Positions 53,220-63,872 are shown, numbered from the stretch's first letter. The stretch: DNA of 64,000 nt from Moritella marina ATCC 15381 (GCF_008931805.1 NZ_CP044399.1:4513370-4577369); one strand, 5' to 3'. Notes: generated by a model not told the origin, from the sequence alone. Numbers and translations: made by a program.

Positions 53220-53474
53220 ATATCACCAATAAGGCTGATGAAAACTTAACTATAGCTCGGTATGGATAAATTACTAGGTGAGAATATGACTACAACTACG
53301 ACTACAATAACGGGCTTGATGAGAGTGAGTGCAGAATGAAGAAGTAGGCGGAATTAATTGGAGTAGTAGTTACTCAGCATATCGAATGCTAAGTAACTGA
53401 ATTATAGAACGAGTAAGGCTAATCATTAAGGATTATTCTTATTACAAGTCGAACTCATTCATATGCGTAAGCTG

Positions 53475-54482
53475 TTACAGGCGTTCTAAGATAGCTTGGG
53501 TAAAGTCTGTTGTTCCATGACTACCACCTAGATCACGTGTTGTTCTATCGCCAGATTCAATCACATCACGTACCGCGTTACGAATATTGTCCGCTTGCGT
53601 TTTCATCTCTAGGTATTCTAGCATTTGAATCGACGCTAAGATCACTGATGTTGGGTTCGCTAGGTTTTTACCCGCGATATCAGGTGCGCTACCGTGTACA
53701 GCTTCAAAGATAGCTGTGTCTTCACCGATATTTGCGCCCGGAGCCATACCTAAACCGCCCACTAAGCCTGCGCATAAGTCAGATAAGATATCACCAAACA
53801 AGTTAGTCGTCACAATCACGTCGAAACGTTCAGGGTACATCACTAAGTTCATGCATGCCGCATCAACGATCATTTCTTCTGATTCGATTTCAGGATAACG
53901 TTTTGCAACTTCACGCGCCACTTCAAGGAACAGGCCTGACGTTGTTTTAAGGATGTTAGCTTTGTGGATTGCGGTTACTTTTTTGCGGTTTTCTGATTTA
54001 GCTAATTCATAGGCTGCAACACAAATACGCTCTGCACCATCACGGGTAATAATACTTTTTGCTTCCGCTTCACTGCCGTCATCAGATACGATTTGCCCTG
54101 CACCTGAGTACATACCTTGTGTATTTTCACGCACGGTAATGATATCGATGTTTTCATAGCGGCTACGCGTGCCTTTAAATGATAATACTGGGCGTAAGTT
54201 CGCGTATAAATTGAAGTGCTTACGTAATGATACATTGATTGAAGTAAAGCCTGCACCAACGGGTGTTGTTAATGGACCTTTTAAGGCTACTTTATTCTTT
54301 TCGATTAAATCTAATGTCGCTTTTGGTAGTAGCTCACCTGAAGTTTGTAGAGCAGCAAGACCTGCATCAGCAAAGTCATATGCGAAATTACAGCCAGCTT
54401 TATCTAAAATTTGAATTGCAGACTCAATAATATCCGGACCAATACCATCACCTGGGATCACTGTAATTCTTGTTTGCGTCAT
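53475..54482 (-). CDS. NAD-dependent isocitrate dehydrogenase-type enzyme
   Basis: 335 residues. Isocitrate/isopropylmalate dehydrogenase family: IPGDGIGPDI at the start, SINVSLRKHFNLYANLRP with the phosphorylatable/substrate Ser-Arg region near 82-99, TVRENTQGMYSG, and the C-terminal AVHGSAPDIAGKNLANP. The short size and sequence fit the NAD-type isocitrate dehydrogenase rather than the longer NADP type; a related malate-type function cannot be excluded. It is a single gene. Confidence 0.9.
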   Translation of the reverse strand: MTQTRITVIPGDGIGPDIIESAIQILDKAGCNFAYDFADAGLAALQTSGELLPKATLDLIEKNKVALKGPLTTPVGAGFTSINVSLRKHFNLYANLRPVLSFKGTRSRYENIDIITVRENTQGMYSGAGQIVSDDGSEAEAKSIITRDGAERICVAAYELAKSENRKKVTAIHKANILKTTSGLFLEVAREVAKRYPEIESEEMIVDAACMNLVMYPERFDVIVTTNLFGDILSDLCAGLVGGLGMAPGANIGEDTAIFEAVHGSAPDIAGKNLANPTSVILASIQMLEYLEMKTQADNIRNAVRDVIESGDRTTRDLGGSHGTTDFTQAILERL

Positions 54483-54699
54483 ACATATTCCTTATTTAAT
54501 TTGGCTTACTTTCAAATGAAAATATTTTGTTGCCGTATGGTAACAAAGTATTGCTCACTTGTTAATCCAGTTGCTGCTGTAATTTGGCTAAATAGAGGGT
54601 TTCACAGGGGGGATGATGCATTTGTTAGAGATAGATCTAGATATTCGCTTTTTCTATACTATTAAAGGTTGGTGCAACGCTTAATGACGGCGCTCGATT

Positions 54700-54747
54700 T
54701 CTAACATTAAGCGTTACAACTTATTATTTATAACGCTTAATGTTAGA
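54700..54747. repeat. 17-bp inverted repeat behind xni
   Basis: TCTAACATTAAGCGTTA (54700-54716) and its exact complement TAACGCTTAATGTTAGA (54731-54747) border a 14-base loop, directly at the xni stop. AACGCTTAATG is present a third time at 54676-54686. Likely a 3'-end hairpin, though without a T tract. Confidence 0.7.
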
Positions 54748-55527
54748 TTAAGGCTGATATCGCAAGTCTTTTAAATTGAATCCCAGTGGAATATCAATTT
54801 TGAGTTGGGCGAGTTGCTGGGTGATGTAGGCCATCTCTTTATGCGTATCAAGTTTTTCTCGCAGTTTGGGCTTTAACTCTTCGCTCGCATAAATAGCATC
54901 TAAGTTAGGGTACTGGGTGAGTAGTTGTGTCGCTGTTTTAGGTCCTACACCGGCGACTCCTGCTAAGTGGCTGCCACTGATCCCAACTAATGCCCAATAA
55001 TCCGCAAGTTGCTGTGGTTTTACGCCAAATTTATCGTCGATAAATTCTTGATCTAACCAGCGCTTATTAAAATAATCACGTATTTGAATGTAAGGTGTTA
55101 GTAGCTGGCAGTAGCCTTTATCCGTTGAGATAATGGTGACTGGTTGTTGTTGGGCTGACATCTTTATCGCGAGCGTTGCAATTAAGTCATCAGCTTCATC
55201 TTGCTCTGTTAATAGCGAGTCGACGTTTAATTCCCACAGATCATCTTGGATGAACGTCAGCGCTTGTTGTAGTGACTCTGGCATCGGCTTACGATTCGCT
55301 TTGTATTCTGGATAGATCTCATGTCGCCAACCAGTTTGCTCAGCATCAAACACCGCGACAACATGCGTCGGCGCGGTGATCGAGAGTAGTTTTCTTACGG
55401 CATGCTTAATTGTTTCACGCGTTGCGTTAATTTGCGCAGCAGGATCATCACTTTGATTTAGTTGCACTGCATGTACTCGACGGATCAGATTTAATGCATC
55501 GATAATTAATAAGTGATTTTTAGGCAT
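54748..55527 (-). CDS. xni: Flap endonuclease Xni (ExoIX)
   Basis: 259 residues. Structure-specific 5' flap nuclease related to the 5' domain of DNA polymerase I. Features: LLIIDALNLIRRVHA at the start, EQDEADDLIATLA acidic metal site, ISTDKGYCQLL, and the helix-hairpin-helix VAGVGPKTATQLL. It lies 18 bases behind ppnN and is probably co-transcribed. Confidence 0.95.
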   Translation of the reverse strand: MPKNHLLIIDALNLIRRVHAVQLNQSDDPAAQINATRETIKHAVRKLLSITAPTHVVAVFDAEQTGWRHEIYPEYKANRKPMPESLQQALTFIQDDLWELNVDSLLTEQDEADDLIATLAIKMSAQQQPVTIISTDKGYCQLLTPYIQIRDYFNKRWLDQEFIDDKFGVKPQQLADYWALVGISGSHLAGVAGVGPKTATQLLTQYPNLDAIYASEELKPKLREKLDTHKEMAYITQQLAQLKIDIPLGFNLKDLRYQP

Positions 55528-55545
55528 ATCTCGGTTTCATCAAAG

Positions 55546-56907
55546 TTAGCTAGGCTTAATTATTTCATAACAAGGCTCATATTTACTACCTGGAAGCTTC
55601 ATTCTGTTCTGTTTTATGAAACTTTTTAATAAATTGTCCATTAATTGCATTAATTTCGGGTCACCTTGCAGTTTAAATGGGCCATTTTTTTCAATCGCTT
55701 TGATCCCCGAGTCTTTAACGTTACCAGCGACAATGCCTGAAAAGGCTTTACGCAGGTTCATTGCGAGTACTTCTGGTGCTTGCTCAAGGTTGAGGTTTAA
55801 GGCTGCCATGTGCTGGTGGTTGGGGATAAATGGCACCTGAAAATCGAGTTCAATTTTAAGACTCCAATTATAAGAATACGCATCACCAATCGCGCGGCGG
55901 TATTCGTAGGTTTTTTGCATCGCTTTTTTCATGATTTGCGCAGCACTTGACGCATCATCAATAATGATTTGATAATACTTCTGCGCTTCAAAACCCAATG
56001 TCGCCCCAATAAAGTCATCAATGGTGGTGAAGTACTCTTCACTTTCTTTCGGACCTGTTAATACGATGGGTAAAGGCTGACGTTTATTCTCGGGGTGCAT
56101 CATGATGCCCAGTAAATAGAGTAGCTCTTCAGCTGTGCCAGCACCACCTGGAAAAATGATAATGCCGTGCGAAAGACGGACAAAGGCCTCTAAGCGCTTT
56201 TCTATATCCGGTAAGATCACTAATTCATTGACGATAGGGTTTGGCGGCTCTGCTGCGATGATGCTTGGCTCTGTCAGGCCAAGGTAACGACGTTGTGCTA
56301 CCCGTTGCTTAGCATGACCTACCGTTGCGCCTTTCATTGGCCCTTCCATCGCACCGGGTCCACAACCTGTGCATATATTCATCTCGCGTAAACCTAATTC
56401 ATGGCCTACCATTTTGGCATATTCATATTCGGGTGAGCGAATCGAATGCCCACCCCAGCAAACGACCATATTGGGATCGGAATCTGATTTGATCACGCGC
56501 GCATTACGCAAGATAGAAAATACTTGGTTGGTTAGAAATGAGGATAAGTCCTTTTTTGGTACCGGGACTTTTTCCATGTAACTATCAACATAGAGAATAT
56601 CGCGTAATACAGAAAACAGATGCTCTTGAATACCGCGAATTATTTCGCCATCGACAAAAGCTTGCTCTGGTGCGTTGTGTAACTCGAGTTTGACGCCACG
56701 CTCTTGCTGGACAACACTGATATCAAAGTTACGGAAAGCTTTTAAGATCTCACTACTTGAATCAGTACGAGAACCGGAATTTAATACCGCCAGCGAGCAA
56801 TTGCGGAATAATAAATATAAATCACTGGTGGCTTTTTGTTGTAAGCGGTCTACTTCAAGTTGTGATAGTAGATCCATACTACCGACGGGTTTGATGTGGG
56901 TGATCAT
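55546..56907 (-). CDS. ppnN: Pyrimidine/purine nucleotide 5'-monophosphate nucleosidase PpnN
   Basis: 453 residues. The LOG-family core has the motif [13 protein letters not shown] near 250-262 and the preceding [16 protein letters not shown]. It has the N-terminal extension and C-terminal domain typical of YgdH/PpnN, which splits nucleoside monophosphates to base and ribose 5-phosphate; in E. coli it binds (p)ppGpp. Upstream of xni. Confidence 0.95.
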   Translation of the reverse strand: MITHIKPVGSMDLLSQLEVDRLQQKATSDLYLLFRNCSLAVLNSGSRTDSSSEILKAFRNFDISVVQQERGVKLELHNAPEQAFVDGEIIRGIQEHLFSVLRDILYVDSYMEKVPVPKKDLSSFLTNQVFSILRNARVIKSDSDPNMVVCWGGHSIRSPEYEYAKMVGHELGLREMNICTGCGPGAMEGPMKGATVGHAKQRVAQRRYLGLTEPSIIAAEPPNPIVNELVILPDIEKRLEAFVRLSHGIIIFPGGAGTAEELLYLLGIMMHPENKRQPLPIVLTGPKESEEYFTTIDDFIGATLGFEAQKYYQIIIDDASSAAQIMKKAMQKTYEYRRAIGDAYSYNWSLKIELDFQVPFIPNHQHMAALNLNLEQAPEVLAMNLRKAFSGIVAGNVKDSGIKAIEKNGPFKLQGDPKLMQLMDNLLKSFIKQNRMKLPGSKYEPCYEIIKPS

Positions 56908-57004
56908 AAACTAAACTCCTGTCTGAGACATTGACGATGAGCAGATATAATCGGATGTTAACAGGTGATTATCGCTAGACTTATCGTCGCAGGTCTCATT
57001 AAGT

Positions 57005-58534
57005 TTAGATCCTAATGATGACTTTATCTCGTCCCGAACTTTTTGCTTCATATAAAGCTTGGTCAGCACGCTCAAAAGGTTCCACTGTTTCGTTGTCGTC
57101 GGCAGAGAACTGGGTGACGCCGATTGAAATGGTAATTGAGATTTGTTTACCTTTAAATCTAAACGGGATGTTTTTGATAGTATTGCGCAGTTTATCTAAC
57201 ACAGCTTGTATTTCATTTGGCGCTAAATCACTCAGTAACAATACAAATTCTTCACCACCAAAGCGGGCAATAAAATCAGCACTTTTAATTGATTTCTGTA
57301 GTGCCCTTGCGACTATTTTAAGCGCTTTATCCCCGGCGATATGTCCGAATGTGTCATTGATGTTTTTAAAATGATCTATGTCGACCATCGCGATGGTGGT
57401 ATTGGTTTGATAACGTTGCCAACGCTTGAATTCCAGTTTAAAACGCTCATCTAATGCGGTGCGGTTATAGACTTGCGTTAATGAATCTAGGTAGAGTTTA
57501 TGCTGCTGTGCTTCTAAACGCTGTGTGTGCAGCAAGGTTTCTTTTTTAAGTTCTTCAAGCTGGATTTGTACCGCTTTTATTTGTGCTTCAAGTCGGATCT
57601 TGTCCTGTAGTAGTTGTTCCTGCTGCTGAATACTGCTTGAAATGATCTCTAACCCTTGTTGCACATGTTGTTTGGTTTCTTCTAAGTTATCGCTGGTACT
57701 GATATCGAGATCTAAAATATCAATACGCTCTTTCAAGTTTTCTAATAAACTCATTTGTTTTTTGCTGATGTTGTCGCTATCAACTAATGAATTATCAAAT
57801 TTATAAGCAATGTTATTTAGTTCTTCAACGATGGCATGCAAAAAGGTTTTTGAAGCGAGACGTTCTTCACGTGCACCTTCAATCACGTTGTTAATTATCT
57901 GTAGGCAAATATCAACGAGTTCGTGGCTTGCAACACCTTGCAATAAGCGTTGGCGAATTTTTTTGAGATTAGAACCAAAGCCACCTGAAAAATCCAGTTC
58001 ATTGATTAAGCGTTGTAAATCATCACATATCTTTTTATGGGCGATTGCTGTTGCTGATAGGTTATGGTTATTATCGCCGCTAGATTCTTGTAGATTTTTG
58101 ATCGCATTATGATAAATGCAAAAAAGTGATTGGACTTTGGCTTGTAATGCGACGACGGCACTTGCTTTTGGTTCCGCTAATACTAATTGTAATTCTGCGG
58201 TCAGTGCTGGGTCGTGTTGTAATAAGTTGATGAGTGAGGTCGCTGCTTGGGATACGGCATTATCAGCAATTTTTAAGGAATCAGATAATACGTTCGGTTG
58301 TAGCATTACCTGACGTTCGACCTGTTTGATGTTAGTGATGATTTCATCGTCAGACGCACTACGCTCAAGAGTGGCTTTCAGTTTACTCACTTCAATGTTT
58401 AGCTCGTTATCGATCCCTCGTGTTGCACCGAGTAAACGATTGATGAAGGCTAATAGCATTGCAGTGTTAATTTTAGTGTAGCCGTTGGCCTCACTTGATG
58501 GTGTTACTGAATGCGTATCTTGTGATATCTGCAT
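57005..58534 (-). CDS. Diguanylate cyclase (GGDEF protein)
   Basis: 509 residues without signal peptide. Residues 1-300 are helical and of unknown type; a coiled coil (about 290-345) precedes the GGDEF domain (about 350-509). The active-site motif is FGGEEFVLLLSD (GGEEF), and the metal site DIDHFKNINDTFGH is intact, so it should make c-di-GMP. No RxxD I-site is obvious directly before GGEEF (KSADFIARFGGEEF). The input signal is unknown. Confidence 0.93.
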   Translation of the reverse strand: MQISQDTHSVTPSSEANGYTKINTAMLLAFINRLLGATRGIDNELNIEVSKLKATLERSASDDEIITNIKQVERQVMLQPNVLSDSLKIADNAVSQAATSLINLLQHDPALTAELQLVLAEPKASAVVALQAKVQSLFCIYHNAIKNLQESSGDNNHNLSATAIAHKKICDDLQRLINELDFSGGFGSNLKKIRQRLLQGVASHELVDICLQIINNVIEGAREERLASKTFLHAIVEELNNIAYKFDNSLVDSDNISKKQMSLLENLKERIDILDLDISTSDNLEETKQHVQQGLEIISSSIQQQEQLLQDKIRLEAQIKAVQIQLEELKKETLLHTQRLEAQQHKLYLDSLTQVYNRTALDERFKLEFKRWQRYQTNTTIAMVDIDHFKNINDTFGHIAGDKALKIVARALQKSIKSADFIARFGGEEFVLLLSDLAPNEIQAVLDKLRNTIKNIPFRFKGKQISITISIGVTQFSADDNETVEPFERADQALYEAKSSGRDKVIIRI

Positions 58535-58624
58535 GAAAACTCTTCACATTGGTTAAATCAAAGATGAAGATTAGCTTACCACTATATATACATCTATAAA
58601 ATAGTTTGCGCTTAAAATGTATGT

Positions 58625-60844
58625 TTACAACCAATTAATATCATTCTTGTCGGCTGATGAAGTGACTTTAACTAAACCTTTTTCAATTGCCTGTTTAGAG
58701 CGATTCCAAACATCACCATGGAAAAATGCCGGTTGTGTATAGGTTAATGCACTTAACTGAACCCAGCTATTTTGTTTGTTTTTTTGACTTAGTTGAGTGG
58801 CACCAGATAATGCTAAGGTCGCAATATTTAATAGTTTTTTACTATCTATCGCCGTCGGATACTTAAATAAGAATGGGTGAGAAACCATGCCTATCGAGAT
58901 ATCTTTACTGAAGTTAAGTTGGCAATCAAACTGCTCAAACCAATCTAAAATATAGTTCGCAATGACTGCTGGATCATAGTTTTTATTTACTTTTCGAACT
59001 AATAGTAATTGTGAGTCATTTAATTGAAATAAACGTTCAGAATCATTTAGTTGAAGTAGTAAATAAGCACCTAACTCGGTTTCGATCTTATTGACCAAGG
59101 AAAGGCTATGTTTCTGACGTAAAGCTTGTAAAAAATCCAGGTTGATAATAGCACAGCTATGGACACTATTTTGTTTATCGGAATATTCCCAATCCGAGTA
59201 AAATCGAGCCTCTTGTAAGGGCGTTGGAATATACTGCTTGAGACTGTTGATGTTATTCAAACCGGTATTTTGATGGAGGTTGTAGTTATCTTCGAGCTGT
59301 TCTACCTCTTCGCGCTGTAACTTCATTTTCTGACTATTAACGTAGTACAAGTACAACACAATTAACACAATCGAAGCCAATAAGAACACATTGATAATCA
59401 AGTTATGCTTTGCTTGTTTAAGCTTGGTTACTTGCGCTTGTAGTTGATCTATTTTTTGTGATTTTATTTCATTATTTTCTTTGTGTTGATTTGAAACGGG
59501 CACTGCTTTTTTTGCGTCAAAGTTAGACTGTTTATTGTAACGTACGAATTGCTTATAGCTATCAAGCGCTTTTGCATATTGATCAGTTTCTTCATACGCT
59601 GTTGCAAGATACAGATAGACTGTTTCAAAGTTTTTACTGTTATTGAGCTGACCCGCAATCGCCAGGGCTTTATTTAGTCGCGCTAATGCTTTGTCGTAAT
59701 GCTGTTGTTGGATGGCTAAATTGGCTAAATGTACAAGTGATTCAAGCAACAAACTATTTTGACCATTGTTGAAAAAAAGTTGTTCAGCGTTAAGTAAATA
59801 TTGCTCTGCTAAGCTAAAGTTACCCATTTGCAAATAGGTCTTGCCTACTTCGAAGTAAACGGTATTTAATCTGTTTTTTTCATCAAACACTTTCAATAAG
59901 TCTAAGGCGTTAAAGTAATAAACTAAGGATAAATTATATTCTTTTATCTTACGGTGCATGCTAGCAAGGGCTAACAAAGAATCCGATAGTTGCAGTTTGT
60001 TACCGAGGTTTTGGTAGTATTGCGCAGATTGATTAGCAAAGCTGATAGCCAATTTAAAATTATCTTCGGCAATATATGCCTGACTCATTTTTTTAGTGAG
60101 TAGGCCGTTGAGGGTATCTTTATTGTCCAGTAATTTTTGTTGGGCTTTATTGTAAAAATTAATCGCCAACGTGAGTTTATTTTGTTGTTGGTAATTATAG
60201 CCAATAGCATAAGCTGCCCAAGCGGCATTATTGGTGAGTGGTGTTTTGGCTGCGTACTTTTGCGCTTCGCGAAACAACGTCATTGATTCTTGATAGTCGT
60301 TTAATTTTAGCGCGATCTCACCAGCGATAATTTTGAGGGTGAAATAGCCATTGGCTGTTGGGTTATAGGTATTATTATCAATACTACTGAGCACTAGATC
60401 AATGGTTTCTTGTGCCAGTTGAAAATTAGGCAAGGTTGTAGATTGCGCTAAAATGTGGCTTTTAATTAGCAGAGTTTGTTGTCGTAAGTGTAGCGGTTCA
60501 TTATGGGTCTTTTTTGCCAGCATCTTATCAAGTGTTACGACGGCTTGACCGGTATTATTGGCGTAGAAATAACACAGGGCTTTTTGCTGCTTAATGAGTA
60601 CCAGATCGGATGGTGTGATCGATTTTTCTCGGATGTGGCTAACACGTGAAACTTCGCTTACGGTGTCTTTTTTTTGTGCTTGCAAGAATTCATCAATAAT
60701 TTGAATACATTGATAAGGTTGGCTGTATTGTACTTGTTGGCTGCGTTGTAGCTCATTAGGCAATGTCAGCTGGTCAAATAAGCTGGCTACTACGGTGCTG
60801 CTAAATAGAAGTGTCGCAAGAAAATAAAAAAAACGTAAAATCAT
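58625..60844 (-). CDS. Exported TPR protein with degenerate GGDEF domain
   Basis: 739 residues from ATG 60844; a GTG at 60877 is possible but ATG 60844 gives a clean signal peptide (MILRFFYFLATLLFSSTVVAS). TPR repeats fill about 30-440 (ANNTGQAVVTLDKML; NAAWAAYAIGYNYQQQNKL; QYAKALDSYKQFVRY). One membrane span (about 482-502) and a coiled coil precede a GGDEF-like C-terminal domain in which the signature is replaced by LNDSQLLLV, so it should not be catalytic. The SIGMV strand of the fold is kept. It lies next to the active-looking diguanylate cyclase. Confidence 0.85.
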   Translation of the reverse strand: MILRFFYFLATLLFSSTVVASLFDQLTLPNELQRSQQVQYSQPYQCIQIIDEFLQAQKKDTVSEVSRVSHIREKSITPSDLVLIKQQKALCYFYANNTGQAVVTLDKMLAKKTHNEPLHLRQQTLLIKSHILAQSTTLPNFQLAQETIDLVLSSIDNNTYNPTANGYFTLKIIAGEIALKLNDYQESMTLFREAQKYAAKTPLTNNAAWAAYAIGYNYQQQNKLTLAINFYNKAQQKLLDNKDTLNGLLTKKMSQAYIAEDNFKLAISFANQSAQYYQNLGNKLQLSDSLLALASMHRKIKEYNLSLVYYFNALDLLKVFDEKNRLNTVYFEVGKTYLQMGNFSLAEQYLLNAEQLFFNNGQNSLLLESLVHLANLAIQQQHYDKALARLNKALAIAGQLNNSKNFETVYLYLATAYEETDQYAKALDSYKQFVRYNKQSNFDAKKAVPVSNQHKENNEIKSQKIDQLQAQVTKLKQAKHNLIINVFLLASIVLIVLYLYYVNSQKMKLQREEVEQLEDNYNLHQNTGLNNINSLKQYIPTPLQEARFYSDWEYSDKQNSVHSCAIINLDFLQALRQKHSLSLVNKIETELGAYLLLQLNDSERLFQLNDSQLLLVRKVNKNYDPAVIANYILDWFEQFDCQLNFSKDISIGMVSHPFLFKYPTAIDSKKLLNIATLALSGATQLSQKNKQNSWVQLSALTYTQPAFFHGDVWNRSKQAIEKGLVKVTSSADKNDINWL

Positions 60845-61034
60845 CTGTTTAATATCGACTAGAAAGACCGCTATCACATTCTTATGATTACATGTCCTTA
60901 TTTTTAAATTAGCGTTCCTTTGCTAATGAGGCCTCGATTGGGGTGAGGTCGCTATTGCTTTATGATGAACAAGGTATCTGGAACTCCTATCATCTGCAAC
61001 TTTTAAATACTAAACTATTTTACTGCTTTTGTTA

Positions 61035-61066
61035 ATGACTGGCTATTTAAAAAAATACCCAGTCAT
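61035..61066. terminator. Hairpin behind queF
   Basis: ATGACTGG (61035-61042) and CCAGTCAT (61059-61066) are exact inverted copies, with further A-T pairing inside. It lies just behind the queF stop; no T tract follows on the minus strand. Confidence 0.5.
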
Positions 61067-61072
61067 GTCATG

Positions 61073-61927
61073 TTATTGGCGGATTAAGCGAATATTCTCT
61101 ATGTTAGCATCACAATTGGTTCTGAATGGATTGATATCCAAGCCACCTCTGCGGGTGTAGCGTGCATAAACAGTTAATTGCTCTGGCTTACAGAAGTGCA
61201 TTATATCGGTGAAAATACGTTCAACGCATTGCTCATGAAATTCATTATGCTGACGGAATGAGATTAAATAGCGTAATAATGCTTCTTGGTCGATTTTGTT
61301 ACCTTGGTAAGCAATATAAACGCTGCCCCAATCTGGCTGGTTGGTGACCAGACAGTTTGATTTAAGCAAGTGGCTGTAAATGATCTCATCAACTTGCTCG
61401 CTGTTATCTGCAGCGCCTTGTAATAGTGCGGCATTAAATTCATACCCATCGACGTCAATATCAAGGTGGTCAATGCAAGTGCCGCTAATCTTGGTAATTT
61501 GGCTTGGCGCCGTGTCCAAGTCATCGAACATCTCGACTGTAACGGCTCCTTCTGCGCAGCTCGCTAAATCGCGTTGCAGCGTTTCAGTCACCTCTTGTGT
61601 CGAGGTGAAGCGGGTTTGATTGAAGCTGTTTAAGTACAGTTTGAATGACTTCGATTCAATTAAGTTAACTGATGTCGCACACACCTTTACTTCAGCAACA
61701 GCGACAATCGGTTTACCTTTGCTATTTAACCAAGACAGCTCATATAAGTTCCATAGATCACAGCCCGTGAAGGGTAATTGGTCTGATAGTGCCAGATCAT
61801 CTCGATTTAATTGTCTTGGTACTGGTTGTAACAAGCTAGGTTGGTATTGAGAGATATATTCTGTTTTTTGCCCTAGGTTGAGTTTATCGAGAGCGGTTGA
61901 ATCTTGGTAACGGTTTGCTGGTGTCAT
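61073..61927 (-). CDS. queF: 7-cyano-7-deazaguanine reductase QueF
   Basis: 284 residues, the long (type II) form. NADPH-dependent reduction of preQ0 to preQ1 in queuosine synthesis. Features: [27 protein letters not shown], catalytic Cys in [14 protein letters not shown] near residue 190, and CVERIFTDI. Divergent from syd, as in E. coli. Confidence 0.96.
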   Translation of the reverse strand: MTPANRYQDSTALDKLNLGQKTEYISQYQPSLLQPVPRQLNRDDLALSDQLPFTGCDLWNLYELSWLNSKGKPIVAVAEVKVCATSVNLIESKSFKLYLNSFNQTRFTSTQEVTETLQRDLASCAEGAVTVEMFDDLDTAPSQITKISGTCIDHLDIDVDGYEFNAALLQGAADNSEQVDEIIYSHLLKSNCLVTNQPDWGSVYIAYQGNKIDQEALLRYLISFRQHNEFHEQCVERIFTDIMHFCKPEQLTVYARYTRRGGLDINPFRTNCDANIENIRLIRQ

Positions 61928-62037
61928 GGTTAATTCTCGTCTGTTGCAGATAATTTACTTATCAATGGCGAGATTGTAATAAATTTTACTGCGTAGTGAT
62001 ATGCTATAGCCGATTTAATCATTTTTTGGGGAATATA

Positions 62038-62607
62038 ATGACTGCAGCTGTAACCGATGCGTTAATTGCTTTTTATGCGCGCTGTGAACAACTTTGGCAC
62101 ACACAAGATTATTTACCACAGCAAGCGTTTGATCCTGAGTGGGATTCACCTTGTTTTATTGCCGAGGCGAATCAACCACAACTGCTTCCTGGACACAAAG
62201 CCTGGTTGCCGATTAAACGCGATGAAATCACTTCTTTTAGTAATATTGAATCGGCGTTAAGTATTGAACTTGAACCTCAAATATCCACTTTTTTCGGCGC
62301 TTATTTTAGTGACCATATGCCTGCGAGCTTTAATGATGAGATCATTGAATTGGTACAAGTATGGAGTGAGGATGACTCAAAGCGCTTGCAAGAAAATATC
62401 ATTGCCCATTTGATGATGAAAAAAACACTGAAACAATCACCAACCTTGTTCATTGCTAGCTGCGCTGATGATATGCAGATCATTGCACTGGATAATGTCA
62501 GTGGTGAAGTGGTGCGTGAAGTCTTAGGTAAAGGTATTGCGGAAGTGTTGGCGCCAGATCTGGCTACATTTATTAACCAGTTAACACCGGTGTTACTCGA
62601 GCACTAG
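62038..62607 (+). CDS. syd: SecY-interacting protein Syd
   Basis: 189 residues from ATG 62038 (TTGGGGAA upstream). Family features: DSPCFIAEANQPQLLPGHKAWLPI, ELEPQISTFFGAYFSDHM and WSEDDSKRLQENIIAHLMMKK. Syd binds SecY at the cytosolic side of the inner membrane. The location divergent from queF agrees. Confidence 0.93.
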   Translation: MTAAVTDALIAFYARCEQLWHTQDYLPQQAFDPEWDSPCFIAEANQPQLLPGHKAWLPIKRDEITSFSNIESALSIELEPQISTFFGAYFSDHMPASFNDEIIELVQVWSEDDSKRLQENIIAHLMMKKTLKQSPTLFIASCADDMQIIALDNVSGEVVREVLGKGIAEVLAPDLATFINQLTPVLLEH

Positions 62608-62631
62608 ATTTCGATAAAGTCAGTATAAAAC

Positions 62632-62661
62632 AGCGCAAGTGATAATTCACTCGCGCTTTTT
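62632..62661 (+). terminator. Terminator after syd
   Basis: AGCGCAAGTGA and TCACTCGCGCT form a stem of two 5-bp parts with one mismatch and loop TAAT; T tract follows. Confidence 0.85.
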
Positions 62662-62691
62662 ATGTCTTATTCGACTTAATTTAGAGACTAG

Positions 62692-63453
62692 CTACCAAGG
62701 TGAATTTGATAATAAACGACAAGGTTCGCATTTAAAATCAAAGATACCGTGTAGTGATTCGGCTAATTGCCAGTCACCACCACAATTTGGACAAGGGCGT
62801 GCTTTCTGGTCATGTTCAGCTGAATCAGCTAAATGATACAAGTAGTAATAAGTGGGTACCTGGCTTTTATGTTCAATCTCTTTTGCTAACTGCCAGCCGG
62901 TATTATTCAGCGGGCTGGTTAGGTCCGTTAATGTGTCACTACATGCTTGCTTTAGTGTGGTGCCATGCATTTGTAATTCATCTGTTGAACTCCAATCGAC
63001 TTGCCAGCGTAATAAATCTTGATGATCGCCAACTGCTGGAGTGGGTAATTTATACAGTGGGATTGGGGCTAGATGTTCACCGCAACGCAGTGGTGAGCAA
63101 GTGCTAAGATAATGGGTATATAAAACTTGCCATTCTGGTTGCTGACAAGGGTCGGTATTGTCTGAGTGTAAATCCATGCCTGTTAGACGGACCTTAGGCG
63201 CGAGCAATCCCGCGTCACTTAAGGCTTGTAAGCGTTTTTCAACAATGCAGGAATGATGTCTCGGGTGTAAGCTTTCTTCTTCGGGACAAACAACACGGGT
63301 AATAAAGACCCCATCATCCATACTGGTTGGGAATTCACGACCTAATATTTGGCCGTTGTAACGTAAGGCATCAATAAGTTGGGTGATCGCACCATCGACA
63401 GCATTGATTGTCGTGTCTTGGTAGCATTCAAAAGTCAGTTCTGCAGTAAACAA
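62692..63453 (-). CDS. Zn-ribbon protein (DUF2310)
   Basis: 253 residues. Start is TTG at 63453 with GAGAG upstream; no ATG is available before residue 45. The C-terminal zinc ribbon is CPNCGG...CEPC (about 219-244). The middle shows LRWQVDWSSTDELQMHG and CSPLRCGEHLAPIPLYKLP, as in DUF2310 proteins found near syd/queF in related bacteria. Function unknown. Confidence 0.87.
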   Translation of the reverse strand: MFTAELTFECYQDTTINAVDGAITQLIDALRYNGQILGREFPTSMDDGVFITRVVCPEEESLHPRHHSCIVEKRLQALSDAGLLAPKVRLTGMDLHSDNTDPCQQPEWQVLYTHYLSTCSPLRCGEHLAPIPLYKLPTPAVGDHQDLLRWQVDWSSTDELQMHGTTLKQACSDTLTDLTSPLNNTGWQLAKEIEHKSQVPTYYYLYHLADSAEHDQKARPCPNCGGDWQLAESLHGIFDFKCEPCRLLSNSPW

Positions 63454-63491
63454 GGTATTCTCTCAATAGTGTGTTATTGGGGTCATGATCG

Positions 63492-63818
63492 TTATTGCGT
63501 TAATAGCGCTTTTTTTAATGCGGCTATTTCAGCTTTCAGTTCGGTTACTTCTTGGCGTAATGGTGCAAACTCTTCACGTACAGAAGCTATCGCGGTGGCA
63601 ATCAGTGCTGCCGTTGGGTCTGTCTCTGTGGTTATTTTTGTTGCCACTTGCTTTTCTGGCACGCTAGCATGCGGATCAAACTGCCATGTTTTCAGTGTTT
63701 CAATAATATCGCGTAGACCAGCTGGCTGTGTCAGATGCGACTTGATGAGTGCGACACTCGGCTGCTTCCCTTCTAGAGCCACTCGGTTTGCGGCATCAAC
63801 TATATGCTGTCGGCTCAT
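63492..63818 (-). CDS. KfrA-like small DNA-binding/coiled-coil protein
   Basis: 108 residues. Residues 1-45 resemble the KfrA N-terminal DNA-binding region (RQHIVDAANRVALEGKQPSVALIKSHL), and 75-108 form a coiled coil (LRQEVTELKAEIAALKKALL). Similarity judged by eye; no function established. It lies 38 bases upstream of the zinc-ribbon gene. Confidence 0.7.
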   Translation of the reverse strand: MSRQHIVDAANRVALEGKQPSVALIKSHLTQPAGLRDIIETLKTWQFDPHASVPEKQVATKITTETDPTAALIATAIASVREEFAPLRQEVTELKAEIAALKKALLTQ

Positions 63819-63872
63819 GGTATGTCTTCCTTAATATTTCTGATTTAGTGGATTAGATTATTTATGTGGCTA

